From the NCBI GenBank assembly GCA_036365455.1, contig JAWQUS010000023.1, forward strand, positions 20,000,001 to 20,064,000: a stretch of 64,000 bases of DNA, in the 5' to 3' direction. A program made the translations under genes and the position numbers. This document shows, piece after piece, positions 22,427 through 33,863 of this stretch; position 1 is the first letter of the stretch; each line of letters starts with the position of its first letter. The notes under the pieces are model-generated. The model saw only the letters and a list, made by a program, of their open reading frames with translations. It ran no database searches and was not told the origin of the DNA. Origin of the DNA: Macrosoma leucophasiata (lineage: Eukaryota > Arthropoda > Insecta > Lepidoptera > Hedylidae).

Positions 22427-23793
22427 ATGAGTACCGAAAATCTTGTAGCGAATGAACTCTTAGCGTTTATTCAGCATGCCATTGATACGATGGATGAAGT
22501 TAGCATTATACATATTTGTAAATCTAACATCAAAGAAGATGAAGTTTGCTCGGCTAAGGTGCTTCTCTACCAGACGCTCGACAAGATCGACACGATGCTG
22601 TCCCGCAGGAGGGATGAAAAAGGGGAACGTAATCTCCAAGACATCATCACCTTACTAAAGGAGACCGATCCGGACGACTTGCCTGCTTTCGTGGCGAAGC
22701 AGCTGCACAAGCTGCCTCCTGTCACGTTTGACCAAGTCGACGTATCCCGGCTGCTAAAGGACATCAACACCCTGAAGAACAGCTTGGCCGAAGTGCAGTT
22801 TAGATTGCAGACTTCAACACCATAAGTGAACTGCGTACCGAATTAGTTTCATTACGTGGTGTTAGTTCGGTATGTAGGTCAACTGAGGCCTGAATGTAAA
22901 CGTGAGACGCGGCGCGCAAAACACCTCCGTCAGCAGTTTCGAGTCAGCCGGTTGCAACAGTAGCAATACGACACCGGCTATCGACATATCACGCAGTGCG
23001 ATGTCCCGAGCCCCGCCGTCCCCGCCACCGCCGCTGCCGCCTCTGCCCCCCTTGCCCCCACCGTCGCACGTCTGCACGTCGACCCCACAGCGTACCTATG
23101 CTACCGCCGCTGCTGCTGCAGCTTCTTCATCTAAGCGGCCTGTAACTCTACGTGACCCAAGGGAGATTACGCATAGGGCTGCTGGTTCCCGTAAGGATGG
23201 ACGCGATGAGGATGGCGGTTTCACGGTGGTAAAGAAGAAGAAGAAGAAGCCCGCAATCATTGCGGTACGGCGCCGACTGGACCTTATCATTTCTTGCGTC
23301 CAGCTATACCATCGATGCCATTAAATAAATAAATAAAATAAAATACGCTTACACTCACAGTAGGTATAAACCTGTGTCGTGGGTGCCGTTGTACACATAC
23401 AACACATACACAAACACCCAGACCCGAAACAAATATCTGTAGGCCATACAAATATTTGTTCCGGTGCGGGGATCGAACCCGCGACCCTTCGAATCAAACG
23501 GTGGTTCCGCACCGCTGGACTAACCGGGTCGTCAAACATTGTACGTGTCCCGGCTGCACTGGTCGACAAAGGTAGAGGACGTTGTTGACTACGTCGAAAA
23601 GAAAACGAACTTCACTTTAAGAGTCGAGCCCTTGGAGTCTCGCCACAAAGTGAATTTTAATTCATTTCTGGTTAGAGTACCCAGTCACCATCTGCCGACG
23701 TTTGTCAAGGAGGAGTTCTGGCCGCAGGGAGTCGTGTTCCGTAGATTCCGTGGACAACTGACTGCAGAGAAGCCGCATTCACATCGCCGATAA
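22427..23793 (+). pseudogene. LINE ORF1-like protein, broken
   Basis: Not a host gene that I can name. The ATG at 22427 opens a helical N-terminal region containing LLKETDPDDLPAFVAKQLHK and VDVSRLLKDINTLKNSLAEV, a pattern I associate with ORF1 proteins of CR1/Jockey-type LINEs and multicopy insect ORFs. A proline-rich linker (about 22995-23060), an alanine/serine tract, a KKKKKK patch near 23235 and a C-terminal module (YVSRLHWSTKVEDVVDYV ... FWPQGVVFRRFRG) follow. That module looks like an RNA-recognition-type fold of such proteins. Frameshifts near 22818, 22888 and 23245 and a SINE at 23323-23535 destroy it. Confidence 0.6.
23323..23535 (-). repeat. tRNA-derived SINE (SINE-B)
   Basis: Minus strand begins GACGACCCGGTTAGTCCAGC (box A), has box B GGTTCGATCCCCGCACCGG and a body with TGTGTATGTGTTG, and ends GTGAGTGTAAGCG plus (TATTT)n. 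It lies between the alanine/lysine-rich part and the C-terminal module of the ORF1-like frame; removing it rejoins the frame at P-L-Y-V. CATT occurs at both edges (possible short target duplication). Confidence 0.85.
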
Positions 23794-23829
23794 GACTTTA
23801 TGGGATAAATAGTGTTATTTTTTTATATA

Positions 23830-25114
23830 TTAGGTTGGGGAAAAAGTTTCTTCGCATTTTTTAAGATAATTCAAAACATATTTTAATATAGTTTATTTAA
23901 ATTTAACTAAAGTATGTATGTACCATTTTGTTCGATAACCTTTTGCCATCTTGAAGGTAGGGACATGATCCCATTGCTATAAAAATTGTGGGACTTCTCA
24001 TCAAAATACCGCGACAAGTGGATTTGGCAGTCCTCTCGTGATGTTAACCTAACATTGCATAAAGAATTCTGAAGAGACCGAAACAGGTGGAAATCTGAAG
24101 GTACAAGGTCAGGACTATACGGCGAATGCATTAACACCTCCCAGCCAAACTCTCTTAATTTTTGCTGAGTGGCTATAGATGTGTGAGGTCTAGCGTTATC
24201 ATGATGAAACACCACACCCCTTCTGTTGATCAATTCCGGCCGCTTTCTCTCAACTTCTTGCTTTAATCTCATCAGTTGTTCGCAGTAGAGTTCAGAATCG
24301 ATAGTCCTGCTTGGTGGTAATAGCTCATAATGAATAATGCCCTTCCAATCCCACCACACACACAACATCACCTTATTGCGAGTTAATTCGGGTTTCGCCA
24401 CAGTCTGTGAAGCCTGACCGGCCTTTGACCACGACCTTTTTCGCACGTTCTTGTCGTACGTGATCCACTTTCCATCACCAGTTATCAGCTTCTTCAAAAA
24501 TGATTCGGTTTCATTACGTCGTAATAAAGAATCACAAATGAGTACACGGTTCATAAGGTTTCTTTCAGTGAGCTCGTGAGGTACCCAAATATCGAGCTTT
24601 TTTTTGTACCCAGCTTTTTTCAAATGCGCCAAAACTGTTTTGTGATCAATTCTCAGTTCTTCAGCTACGTCGTAACTACTGATATGTCGATCTTGCTCCA
24701 CTTTTTCAAAAATGGCATCCATTTTATCCGTAATAGGGCGACCAGAGCGAGGTGCATCTTTGACATCAAAATTTCCGGATTGAAAACGCTTAAACCAAAT
24801 TTGTGCTACTCTCACAGACACTGCACTAGGTCCATAAACATCGCAAATTTTTTTCGCGGCTTGCGTTGCATTTTTACCTTTTTTGTAGTAAAATTTTAAA
24901 ATGTATCGGATTTCTTCATTAGATTCACTCATCTTGACAGTACGAAAAACAAATGAAAATCACACATTTGCCTAATTTGAATTTGGAATTATGTTTTTAA
25001 AAATTTTAACTTTCAATGATACCAAAACCAGCCAGATACAAATACTACAGCCAAAGAGATTTTATTACAAGTTCATACATACTATAATGCGAAAAGACTT
25101 TTTCCCCAACTTAT
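23830..25114 (-). mobile_element. Full-length mariner (cecropia-type)
   Basis: 1285 bp flanked by TA on both sides (23828-23829 and 25115-25116). The inverted ends of 29 bp (23830-23858 and 25086-25114) agree at 25 positions and share the core GTTGGGGAAAAAGT. One open transposase frame fills most of the element. It sits in the 3' UTR of the ORF1-only element and therefore arrived later. Confidence 0.93.
23907..24932 (-). CDS. Mariner transposase, open frame (341 aa)
   Basis: Cut-and-paste DNA transposase acting in the nucleus; binds the element's inverted ends and inserts at TA. Visible parts: N-terminal helix-turn-helix (about residues 5-50), GRP hook (64-66), second HTH (70-110), linker WVPHEL (116-121), and the DD34D catalytic triad at D153 (TGDGKWI), D245 (HHDNARPH) and D280 (PYSPDLVPSD). 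Length matches the family (about 340-350 aa) and there is no frameshift. Closest to cecropia-type mariners by motif memory. Two changes from the usual motifs are notable: TGDEKW has become TGDGKW, and YSPDLAPSD has become YSPDLVPSD; either may weaken activity. The start chosen (MSESNEEIRYILKF) follows the inverted end by the usual distance. Confidence 0.93.
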   Translation of the reverse strand: MSESNEEIRYILKFYYKKGKNATQAAKKICDVYGPSAVSVRVAQIWFKRFQSGNFDVKDAPRSGRPITDKMDAIFEKVEQDRHISSYDVAEELRIDHKTVLAHLKKAGYKKKLDIWVPHELTERNLMNRVLICDSLLRRNETESFLKKLITGDGKWITYDKNVRKRSWSKAGQASQTVAKPELTRNKVMLCVWWDWKGIIHYELLPPSRTIDSELYCEQLMRLKQEVERKRPELINRRGVVFHHDNARPHTSIATQQKLREFGWEVLMHSPYSPDLVPSDFHLFRSLQNSLCNVRLTSREDCQIHLSRYFDEKSHNFYSNGIMSLPSRWQKVIEQNGTYIL

Positions 25115-25195
25115 TATGTTAGTGTATAAGATAAATACATATATTTAAATGGGCTTTTGTTGCCTGAGTTAAATAAATAAATAAAATAAAAAATA

Positions 25196-26138
25196 ATCAT
25201 AATACATGCACTGAAATAGCATGCTTAAGTATGAAATATTTTTTTATTTAAGAAACAAGTTGTCCTCAACTTGTACGAACAGTATGCACACCCTATGCAT
25301 ACTTACCCTACCTCTTCTTACGACCGCATATAAAACACAAACCAACTCACACACGTACACTGTCGCAATGTGATGTAGCGTAACCCCTATTTGACACTCG
25401 CTAGTAATAAGAACAATTTTGATTTTATTTCATAAAAAATATTATTAATAATAAAATGCACGTCTCAACGAGTTCAAATAAACTTGTTGAGATTGAATAG
25501 ATGTTAGTCTCATTTTAGTTTGTATTGACTGCTTACTAAATGGGTGACCACAATTTCCTTAATTGTAATTAATTTTGGGACAAAATTTTGCATATATCAA
25601 AAATGCCTAAAATCGATTCGGTTATCGGTTCTGAACAAACTAGTTTCGGGTTGTACATTCAAACCTGTTACACGTTGTATAAACATAACTTCACGAGTTT
25701 TTTCTGTAGCGGAGTTTTTCTCAGTATTGACTGCACTTGGAACTTAAAAATATGACAAGGCTCTTTGGGCGTTCCTTTACCTCTTCATCGATTTGAAAAG
25801 TGCCGCACCGCAAAGCAACGTTTTTTGTTAGGTTGTCAGCACCAGCTGAGTTGGTTGTTGTTTGTTGTTAACGAGTAAAGTTGTTGTGTGCACAAGCTTT
25901 TCGTGTCAGGTTGCATTCTTTTATGATACTCGTATTGGTGGCGCTGTGATTAGGTAATATATTGATTAGGTAATTACATCGTTGTCGGCTTTGCAGATAT
26001 TCGTGGAAGATATGCCAAAATGTATGAATTTTAAAAATGAGTCCGTGTGATTGTACTTTGGACACTCTATCAGAGGAGTCAGCAGTACGTATGCGGTGAG
26101 AGGGCGGTCTCTGCGAAAATGTAGGCGGTGGCGACTTC
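25196..26138. other. Non-coding
   Basis: AT-rich. A motif shared with 9645 (tgactgcacttggaact) lies near 25728. No gene recognised. Confidence 0.45.
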
Positions 26139-26398
26139 TTTTTTATGTAATTAAAGTGGCAAACAAGCATGCAGTTCACATTGATGTTAAGTGATGACTG
26201 CAGCCTATAGACACCCAGACAAAGACCAAGGTCAAAATGCAGACGCGTTATCACTCCTGAGGCCTAAGGTGTTATGCCTTATGTTATGCCTCTGTGCCGG
26301 AAATTACAAGGTCGTACATTACCACCTGACCGGAACACGATAGTGCTGAACACGATCATTTAGCGGCAAGTACATTGGGTAATGCGGTAGTGCCTACG
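26139..26398 (-). repeat. SINE-A, 5'-truncated
   Basis: From the tail (TTTTTTATGTAATTAAAGTG) through the landmarks to GGTAGTGCCTACGC, where the head should follow but AT-rich flank begins. CTTATGTTATGCCT is duplicated in the middle (about 26270-26291). Confidence 0.8.
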
Positions 26399-27284
26399 CA
26401 ATAAATATAAAATAAAAGCAATCATCCACAGTTCGTCTTTCTCTTGTATGACAATCAAGCTGACTATCGTGAAAAAAAAGAACTTTGTTGTGTATAACCA
26501 AAAATATGCCTCTTCGGGAACGCACTAGGATCCGAAAGGGTTGAAAAAATAAATCGTGACAATGGATGACGTGACGCTGTCCACCGCTCACTTATTACAT
26601 TAGAGATAATGTCTGGTCAACGTTTGGGTCACAGACGCTCTCGCGTCCGCGTTCTGTGTGACCGCTATCCAAATCAGTCCTCAATAAATCCATTGCTTTG
26701 CCATCCTCCATTGAATGACCTCTCCGGGGCGCATGACGTATTGATTTTGTCGGTTAATTCAATTTGTATGATAATGAGTTCGTTATCTGTTACTTGTGTT
26801 TGGATTCGTGTTTTAAAACCAAATATAATTAATACTTTTTTAAAAAACGAGGCAGCAGAGAAGATAATATTTTTAGTTAGCGTTGATAAAATTTTCAGAC
26901 TCAAGTAGTGATAGTGATTTATGTAATAGAACACTAAGTTTTACAAATATGAAAATAAACACCAACAACAACCCTTCTCTCCATTTTCCAAATTCCAAAT
27001 AATATTTAGATTATCGTTAAGCTACCGCAAGTACCAATTAAACTTCTAGTTACTCGTCAGCTCGGTTTACTCTCGGCACAATTTCTCAATTGTTTACAAG
27101 TAGGGTGATTGAATTTATAATTAGATGTTCAGTTTCATCAATAAAGTGATCTTCGATTTAAAAGTTATTTATGTACGTTTAATAGTTTTAGAGAAATGAA
27201 GTACTGATTGTAATAACTTTATGCTTATATGTGTAGCGCAATATCTGATGTGATATGTTTGTATTTTGTCTTTTATTATAATAT
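26399..27284. other. Non-coding
   Basis: Short open frames on both strands around 26600-26930 carry no recognisable domain. Nothing else seen. Confidence 0.45.
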
Positions 27285-27445
27285 ACATTTACACTTACAG
27301 GGGGCCGTTGTACACACACAATACATACACAAACACCCAGACCCATCTATCTGTAGGTCATACAAATATTTGTTACAGTGCGGGGATCGAACCCGCGACC
27401 CGTCGAATCAAACGGTTGTCTCACACCGCAGAACTAACGGTCGAT
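27285..27445 (-). repeat. tRNA-derived SINE (SINE-B)
   Basis: Minus strand has the box A region near 27440, box B GGTTCGATCCCCGCACTG and the GTGTTTGTGTATGTATTGTG body, ending TGTAAGTGTAAATG plus an AT-rich tail. Somewhat shorter than the 23.3-kb copy. Confidence 0.8.
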
Positions 27446-27860
27446 TTAATTTTAATTTAAATACGTTTTAGGAATTAGTCAAGGTTAAGTTACGGGAAGA
27501 CAGGATAGGCAATATAATAGAGAACCGTGTCACTTCCCATACATGTGTAATAACATACATAGGTACATTACATATTCATTACACAAAAAGTATTTCATCT
27601 GAAGATATTTTTCACAACACGCCGAGCAACTAAACAAGTAGTGACATGTCATTAACACCACCGGCGGTATTGTGTTTAAATCGATTTAGTTACTTAAATC
27701 GTATTAGAAAAAATATTCGCATTAGGTTAACATTTGATCCCGGAACGCTGACCAAATAGTCTGCCATCTTCAAGGCGGAGATGTCAAGAGAAACTTTCGA
27801 TACGACAAAGATAATGAAAAGGCGTTCCTTTCTGACCCTTGTCTAAGTTTCCCGATCTTA

Positions 27861-27997
27861 TGGCCGAATACTCAAACGTCACTCAATTTTAAGCAACCCT
27901 CAAAAGTTGTGCTATCTCTATCGCTTGAACGTGTTTTATAAAGACAGAAGACTTTTAAGTCCAACTTAGATTTGAGTGACGTTCGAGTATTTGGCCG
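27861..27997. mobile_element. 137-bp MITE with TTA target duplication
   Basis: Inverted ends of about 30 bp, (T/C)GGCC(G/A)AATACTC(A/G)AACGTCACTC, at 27861-27892 and 27966-27997, with TTA on both sides (27858-27860 and 27998-28000). A 3-bp TWA-type target fits PIF/Harbinger-class MITEs. No coding content. Confidence 0.75.
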
Positions 27998-28000
27998 TTA

Positions 28001-29872
28001 GTCCCTTTGACTTTGAAGGCGCCTTTGAACAGCTTACCTATATATCAATTTTAAAAACATAACTGGTGGCATGAATCCATTCTTATACCTATTTTTGTAA
28101 CCACGTTTTTGATTTTTTTGTTTTAGTAGTTATATACAGTAATTTCGCAATCAAATTTCTCTCGTATACGTTTGACGCATCAAACGCCTGGGGACGCGTC
28201 ACGTCCGTCTGAAATTGTTGCTAGCGCATCTACTTCATATATAGGTTTAAAATATATACTGAATACTGAATGCTGCTATTATGCATGCGTCATTGTATTT
28301 TGTGCTATTCGTGTTTTTTGTTAGGAATGTTAAGTATCGATTGAGTATGCACTTCACGTAAACAGTAAATGTATTTTTGTTGTTATTGCAATGTTGGCTA
28401 TTCTGTAGCGGCTGAAGATTAGGGAAGCGCATGAGTAGTGTGATTGCATTCGGTTTAGTTTATATTTTAGACCCACGGAGGCAACCTCAATGAAAATTAT
28501 TTTTTATTCAATAATTTATTCCGTGCAATAAGTCAATGATTAATTCATTTTAGATACGGGGATCAAATTATTTTCACTAAGTGGTCTATTACTGAGCCAC
28601 CGAGGCTAGACAGTAAATCTCTTTTTTCTATTTCCCGCCATTACGCTCCATATATCGTGCAATTCCCACACAAATGGGACGCAAGCGACCCCACTCCCTC
28701 GTGTTTACGTATTCATAACTTTTACGCACCACTTTACTCGCGTATTATTAAATTTTTAAATTGTATTTCGGAGCGAGCCTGTTAATTTTATGTTCACGGC
28801 GCTAGCGCTCGCGCTCGGGGTACACTTTTGATCTCGCGCTGCGCTAATATCGCGAAAAACGTCACGTTAATACGTTTTGTATTTAACTTTCAAGGATTTT
28901 TTACGGTGGAATGATTTTATGTAAAAGAAGTATTTTTAAATGTGCTTCTTTTTGTTAGAAAATGTATGGAACGTAAAATTACTTTACACTTGCATTTCTC
29001 TGGAGAGGTAGGCAAAGGTGAGCATGTACGTTTTCTGGCGGTACCATACCACACTATCTATCTAGTGACATATTACTATGATAGAGTTCAGCGTAATCGT
29101 GTGCCAGTTAGACAGGAATGTGTGACCCCGTCTTTTATATAACAGAGGCAAAACTTACACCCCCTAGGCGCGGCAATGCATCTGCACGTGTGTCTCTGGT
29201 TTTTGGGTAGAATGACTTGCTACGGTAATTTCATATAATACGAGTAAATTATATTATTATGGTTGTTTGCCGTTCTCTTCGTATACATAAAACTCCTTTG
29301 TATGCTCACAATTGGTCAATTTGTTTTTTAAACCGTTTTACAAGTAACATCGCAAGGGCCCCATACTGGGTTAAGAAACCTGTGTTACAGGGTACCCCGC
29401 TCATCCAGGCCAATTAAAGCTATACCTACATATATGGTATTTATCTAAAAAGATTAGATTAGATTATTTCCTGCAGTACTTACCTAATCTATTAAGTACG
29501 TTGAGTACTTTTCCAAACTCTGGGGAATCTAGTAAAAATCTTCCATTTTCTTAATTCTAGGGCTCTAAAAGTAAGTGATATTAAATTGGTATAATTTTAA
29601 TGGCACCACCGTAGTTCGTTGAGTTCCTAATTAATGTAAATAGGCCTTTCAAATGGAAACAAACATAACAGGCAAATTGTGAAAGAAAACCGACGCAGTT
29701 ACAACTTAATTGGGCCATCAAACATAAACATAAATTGAAATAAAAAGAGACTTAAAAAAAAAATATTTTAAATGGCTCGCCATTGCGACTAAGCTCATTA
29801 AAATGAAACGCTCTTTCTTCCTTCCAACACTAACTAGGCAAATTGAATTGGAACAATAATAAGGATTTAGCA
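28001..29872. other. Non-coding; GC patch and SINE-A scrap
   Basis: A CG-rich patch with repeated GCGCT words lies at 28795-28855. A diverged SINE-A scrap (cggcaatgcatctgcac) is near 29165-29210. Nothing else recognised. Confidence 0.45.
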
Positions 29873-30013
29873 ACCGGGATGGCTTAACGTGCTCTCCGAA
29901 GCACGGAAACGCGCATTTAAATTTGCCACTAGCGGTCACCCATCACACACCCAACCGCGCCCGTATCGCTTAACCGAGTAGATGGCTTCCGATCTACACC
30001 AGACATGCGCGCT
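29873..30013 (-). repeat. SINE-C 5' fragment
   Basis: Minus-strand first 140 bp of the GC-rich SINE-C: GCGCGCATG at the right edge, then GTAGATC and CGTGCTTCGGAGAGCACGTT towards the left, ending near CCCGGTTG. Confidence 0.8.
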
Positions 30014-30142
30014 TCATTATAGTGTTATGCTTTATAACTAACGACCACAGTAGCCCAGAAGCAGGAGTCTGCTACTGCTGTCCTTGATGTCCTGGCTATG
30101 AGTCGTCGTTCCGAAAATAACGTGACGTTGAGATTTTTCAAT

Positions 30143-30429
30143 TTTTTTTTATGTTACAAAGGTGTCATTCAAGCATGCAGTTCTCATTAATGTTAAGTGA
30201 TGACTGCAGCCTATAGACATCTACACAAAAACCAGGGGTCAAAACGCAGATGCGTTGCCACCATTGAGAGCTTAGGTGTTCTGTCTCTGTGATAGTTATT
30301 ACGGGGCCATACATTACCATCTAACCGGAGCACGATAGCACTGAATACTACCATTTAGCGGCAGATAAATTAGGTAATGCGGTGGCACCTACGCCCTCGA
30401 GCTCCTACACTGGAACTCTACCACCAGTT
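30143..30429 (-). repeat. SINE-A, full length
   Basis: Complete from the T-rich tail to CTGGAACTCTACCACCAG. The 5' stem is GAGTTCC / GGAGCTC, keeping pairing through a G-U pair. A few substitutions (GTGTCATTCAAGC) mark some age. Confidence 0.85.
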
Positions 30430-30989
30430 AAATTCCATTAAAAGTCCATTATCTAAATACCTAGTGAAAATTTACAGTGTTATCATTGGACTTTTCTAGT
30501 TTTTATCAGTTCTAAAGTATGCCTCGATGTTAACCTTTTGGGGTAAATAAAGATTGTTAGCTTAAAAAAATCCCTTTCACATTGTAAACACAATAGCTTA
30601 AACAATAGTAATGCTCACATGTGATTCATGGGACAGGGAACCTGTTAAAATGTTTTAAAACAACGAACTTTATAACCTTCATTCTTTTAATACGCTTAAA
30701 ACATAATATCATGTAAATCTGAAGGTCCGCCAGATCTACAATCCACATTAATATTCCGTGCACATCGCGGCATTACATCCGCGCATACATCACTATCCGA
30801 CCCCATCTAATATTCCATCCTGGTATTACGCAGTATTAGCTTCGTATTCCGAATATTACAAAAGAGAATCTGATATGCGGCTTTATATTTTCGTCCAATA
30901 ACTGATCCGGCTCGAAGGACCATAGTTATTGTACGGATTGAAATCTTTATGGAAAATGGACTTACTTGATACGCAACCATCATCATAAT
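30430..30989. other. Non-coding
   Basis: Nothing recognised. Confidence 0.4.
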
Positions 30990-31270
30990 TTTAGCCGAAA
31001 TACGTCCACTGCTAGACCAAAGCCTCTCTATAAGGGGGATATACCATAATCGCCACGCTTGGCATTAGGATTGGCAATCTCAGTGGCGGTAGTTTTATCT
31101 CAGGACGCTACTGCCCATCTTGGATTATTGCACTTACTATAGCCTCATTGCAAAGGTTTGAACGCCATTGTTCGGTTGACTGACGCACTAGTGGAAGAAT
31201 TATCTTTCACTAGAAGGCAATCCTTATGGGCGATTAGGGTCGTCACGTCCCGACTCCGAATATACGTAAG
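30990..31270 (+). repeat. Dispersed repeat E
   Basis: Contains ACGTCCACTGCTAGACCAAA, CAATCTCAGTGG, TTTATCTCAGGACGCTACTG and ACGCCATTGTTCGGTTGACT. Parts recur in the same order at 58120-58620 and, inverted, at 44325-44445. The phrase on a test of CCACTGCTGGACAAAGGCC is common in lepidopteran repeats. Class unknown. Confidence 0.6.
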
Positions 31271-32080
31271 GATGTATAGTTGTCTATCTACTTTATATTG
31301 TATTTGTTAACATTGACATACGCTGTTGTAACGGTAATTTTTATAAGCTGTTACACATTTTATTATTAAGTAAAGTTGAAAGTGTTTTGTAATACCTGTA
31401 GAAATTCACACAAAAAAAATCTAAATGTAAATTAAGCAATATAAAACAAAACTATAATATAAACGTCACATTTCATGACGCTGCAAGAACAAATTTCGCT
31501 TCACGCTTGTGACGTCACGTCTCCCGACTCGACTGCAAGGACGCGGCTCCGTAGTACATACGAGTTCGTTGATGATTATCGCTTACATACACGTTTTGTT
31601 TGCGCTACTTGCGAGTAGTTATTATAGTCACCACCAACCGGAGACTTAGAAGAGACAGGTGCACTCCCTAATCAAATATCTTAACCTACCCAGCAACGCT
31701 TTAAGCTGAGATTTACAGGGATCTTCCTTGGGTAGTTGCATATAATTAGACTGAAATCCATTTGCAGGTGAAGTAGACTAGAATGCTACTTGGAGACTAG
31801 ACGTCTACATAATAAAATGTCAATTTAATAAAAACACGAACATAAAGCAGGAACATAAACTGCACGCTTTCGTATTTTAAGACGCAAAAAACTACTAACC
31901 TTTCCACGTGTAAATAATTTATAAGACAACCCGGAAGAATCTAACGTTAGCTAAGAATAATTTACAACAATGTAATTCTGTTTTTATTCGCGAAGTTCGC
32001 AATTCTTGCCGCAGCAAAATGACGTAATCCGTGGAACAGAACCGAGTCTCGGGAGACATTAGCTCTGGTTAAGGTCTTCT
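31271..32080. other. Non-coding; CRE-like palindrome
   Basis: A TGACGTCACGT site lies near 31509-31520 in a slightly GC-richer patch (31485-31660). It might be a regulatory region, but no exon is visible next to it. Confidence 0.35.
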
Positions 32081-32090
32081 TCTTCTCGTG

Positions 32091-32805
32091 TCAGCGGTTT
32101 GACTTAAATTCATTTAACTTTTTTTCGGCCCAGTATTTTGCCACAGTAATTGCTGCATTATTTGCGGTCCTTAGGTCCTCAAACGTGCAAGAACTGGGAC
32201 AGAGCGGGCATTGGAGCAAGTGTTGCATTGTTTGAGCGATCGCTCCACAGTCACAACGCTCCGTAGGCGGAGAGATAAACCCCCACTTGCACAAATTTTG
32301 TCTGCTACGGCCTACCTGAGTGCGGAGTCGGTTTAGTGATCTCCAGATCGGCCATTGCAGATCATGTCCTAGGGGGAGTTGTGGAGGTTGAGGGTTTTTC
32401 ATATTCCAACGTATCACTCTTTCCTCAGCAGGACTTTTTGTGGAGGCTTTCGTGCTACGCATGAAACTTTTCCGACTTTTGAGTCTTGCTGGGGGGAGAG
32501 AGTAATTGTACAAGGGGTGTCAATGATCTGACTCCTGTTTTCCTTTCTCGACGCAACAAGCTCTTCTAACATCAGGAGGAGCGATTCCAGCCAGAGGGAA
32601 GAGTTTATCAAGTGGGGTGGGTTTGAGGCAGCCTGTAATTATGCGGCATGTCTCGTTCAAGGCTGTGTCGACCTGTTTTGCATGGGCGGATCGATGCCAT
32701 ATAGGGCACGCGAATTCGCCAGCCGAAAAGCACAAAGCTGAGCCTGTTGTCCGGAGCACTAGCACAGCACTATTGACATCTCTGGGCACCATACCAAACT
32801 ACGAG
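32091..32805 (-). pseudogene. LINE ORF2 C-terminal remnant (Jockey/CR1-like)
   Basis: Two minus-strand frames join with one shift near 32515. The first has LRTTGSALCFSAGEFACPIW and ALNETCRIITGCLKPTP plus LAGIAPPDVRR; the second ends WPIWRSLNRLRTQVGRSRQN and CDCGAIAQTMQHLLQCPLC. This is the post-RT region with its Cys/His-rich end found in Jockey-like LINEs of Lepidoptera. RT and EN are absent; the upstream join at about 32770-32803 is to a SINE-D scrap, so the LINE was cut by rearrangement or insertion. Confidence 0.75.
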
Positions 32806-33093
32806 GAACGCGTTGAAAAACGATATGTCAACACCCAGGATACCGACACTTTTACTAATGGTGAGTTGAGTGCTCTGGAACTGTGGCACTACAATAAATG
32901 GGGATTTTTTGTAACATCATATAACATTATGCCTGTAATTCCTTAATGGATAGGCAAAGGTAAGTGCATGCGTTCAAAAATACGTCATGTACTGGCAGTT
33001 ACCTATTTGTTTCATGTAGTAGTGGAAAACGACGTTACTGGTGGTGAGGCTATTGACGTTTTTTTATGTTAGGAAGCCACTATCATTACAGTT

Positions 33094-33353
33094 ACTGGTG
33101 GTAGAGTTTCAGTGTCAGAGCTTGAGGACGTAGGCCTCACCACAGTAACTAATCTATCTATCGCCAACTGATAGTGTTTAGCAGCATCGTGTTCGCAATA
33201 GCTATCACAGAAGCAAATTAAGTAAAGCCTCAAGGGTGGCAACTCATCTGCATTTTGACCTGCCGTTTTTGTATATATAGTAAGATGATACTGCAGTCCA
33301 TTCTTACTCTTAAGGTTAACCACATGCTTGTGTGCCATTATCGTTACATAAAA
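33094..33353 (+). repeat. SINE-A, full length, diverged
   Basis: Head ACTGGTGGTAGAGTTTCAGT, tail CGTTACATAAAATAAC. Several substitutions, yet the 5' stem still pairs mostly through G-U pairs. 33354-33837 downstream holds a tandem 18-bp repeat (ttatcccaaatgtatca, twice at about 33462-33497) and nothing else that I recognise. Confidence 0.8.
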
Positions 33354-33863
33354 TAACACACACCGAAAAGAAAGAATAATAATTACTTCATCATTAATAT
33401 CAAACAGAGCTTTCAGTAAACGAGCGTACAATTATCGCGCAGTAATAATGCAGAAGGTGGAATTATCCCAAATGTATCATTTATCCCAAATGTATCATCA
33501 CATATTTACAAGTGGTTTGGAATGCTGATTATGTAGCAGCCGCTTTGCTTTGACCGCAGCTTGAGCTCGCGTTAATATTTGATATGACGGCATTAATCAC
33601 AACAATACATATAGGCTTCTATAAGGTCCGGTTCGATCCAGACCGGTGATAGATTATAGATCTGAGACATTTCATCTGAAAATAGACTTCATTTTAAAAA
33701 TCTAAGAGAGTAAAATTTCTCCAGTGTCAACAAAGTTGTATTGATTGAACGCAGACGCGTACGCGGTCGTGGGACGAGCTCGCGTTTTACGATAAAAAGT
33801 AGATATATTTATTATATTAACAGGAAGTAATTTTTTTTTTAAGAAAAATGGATATAAAAATTT

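Larger units (their letters stand above)
22297..25195 (+). mobile_element. ORF1-only retroelement, interrupted by SINE-B and mariner
   Basis: Proposed unit: a 5' end with short AAGTGTAGT repeats (22297-22340), a decayed ORF1-like reading frame (22427-23793), a short 3' UTR and an A-rich tail (TTAAATAAATAAATAAAATA near 25167). A tRNA-headed SINE interrupts the frame and a complete mariner sits in the 3' UTR. Without these the unit is about 1.4 kb and has room for ORF1 but no reverse transcriptase. This resembles half-LINE elements; the edges and the retroposition claim are inference, since no target duplication is visible. Confidence 0.5.

Noticed and set aside
22862..23077. Gly-rich minus-strand frame
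   Set aside because: Shadow of the Pro-rich linker of the ORF1-like pseudogene.
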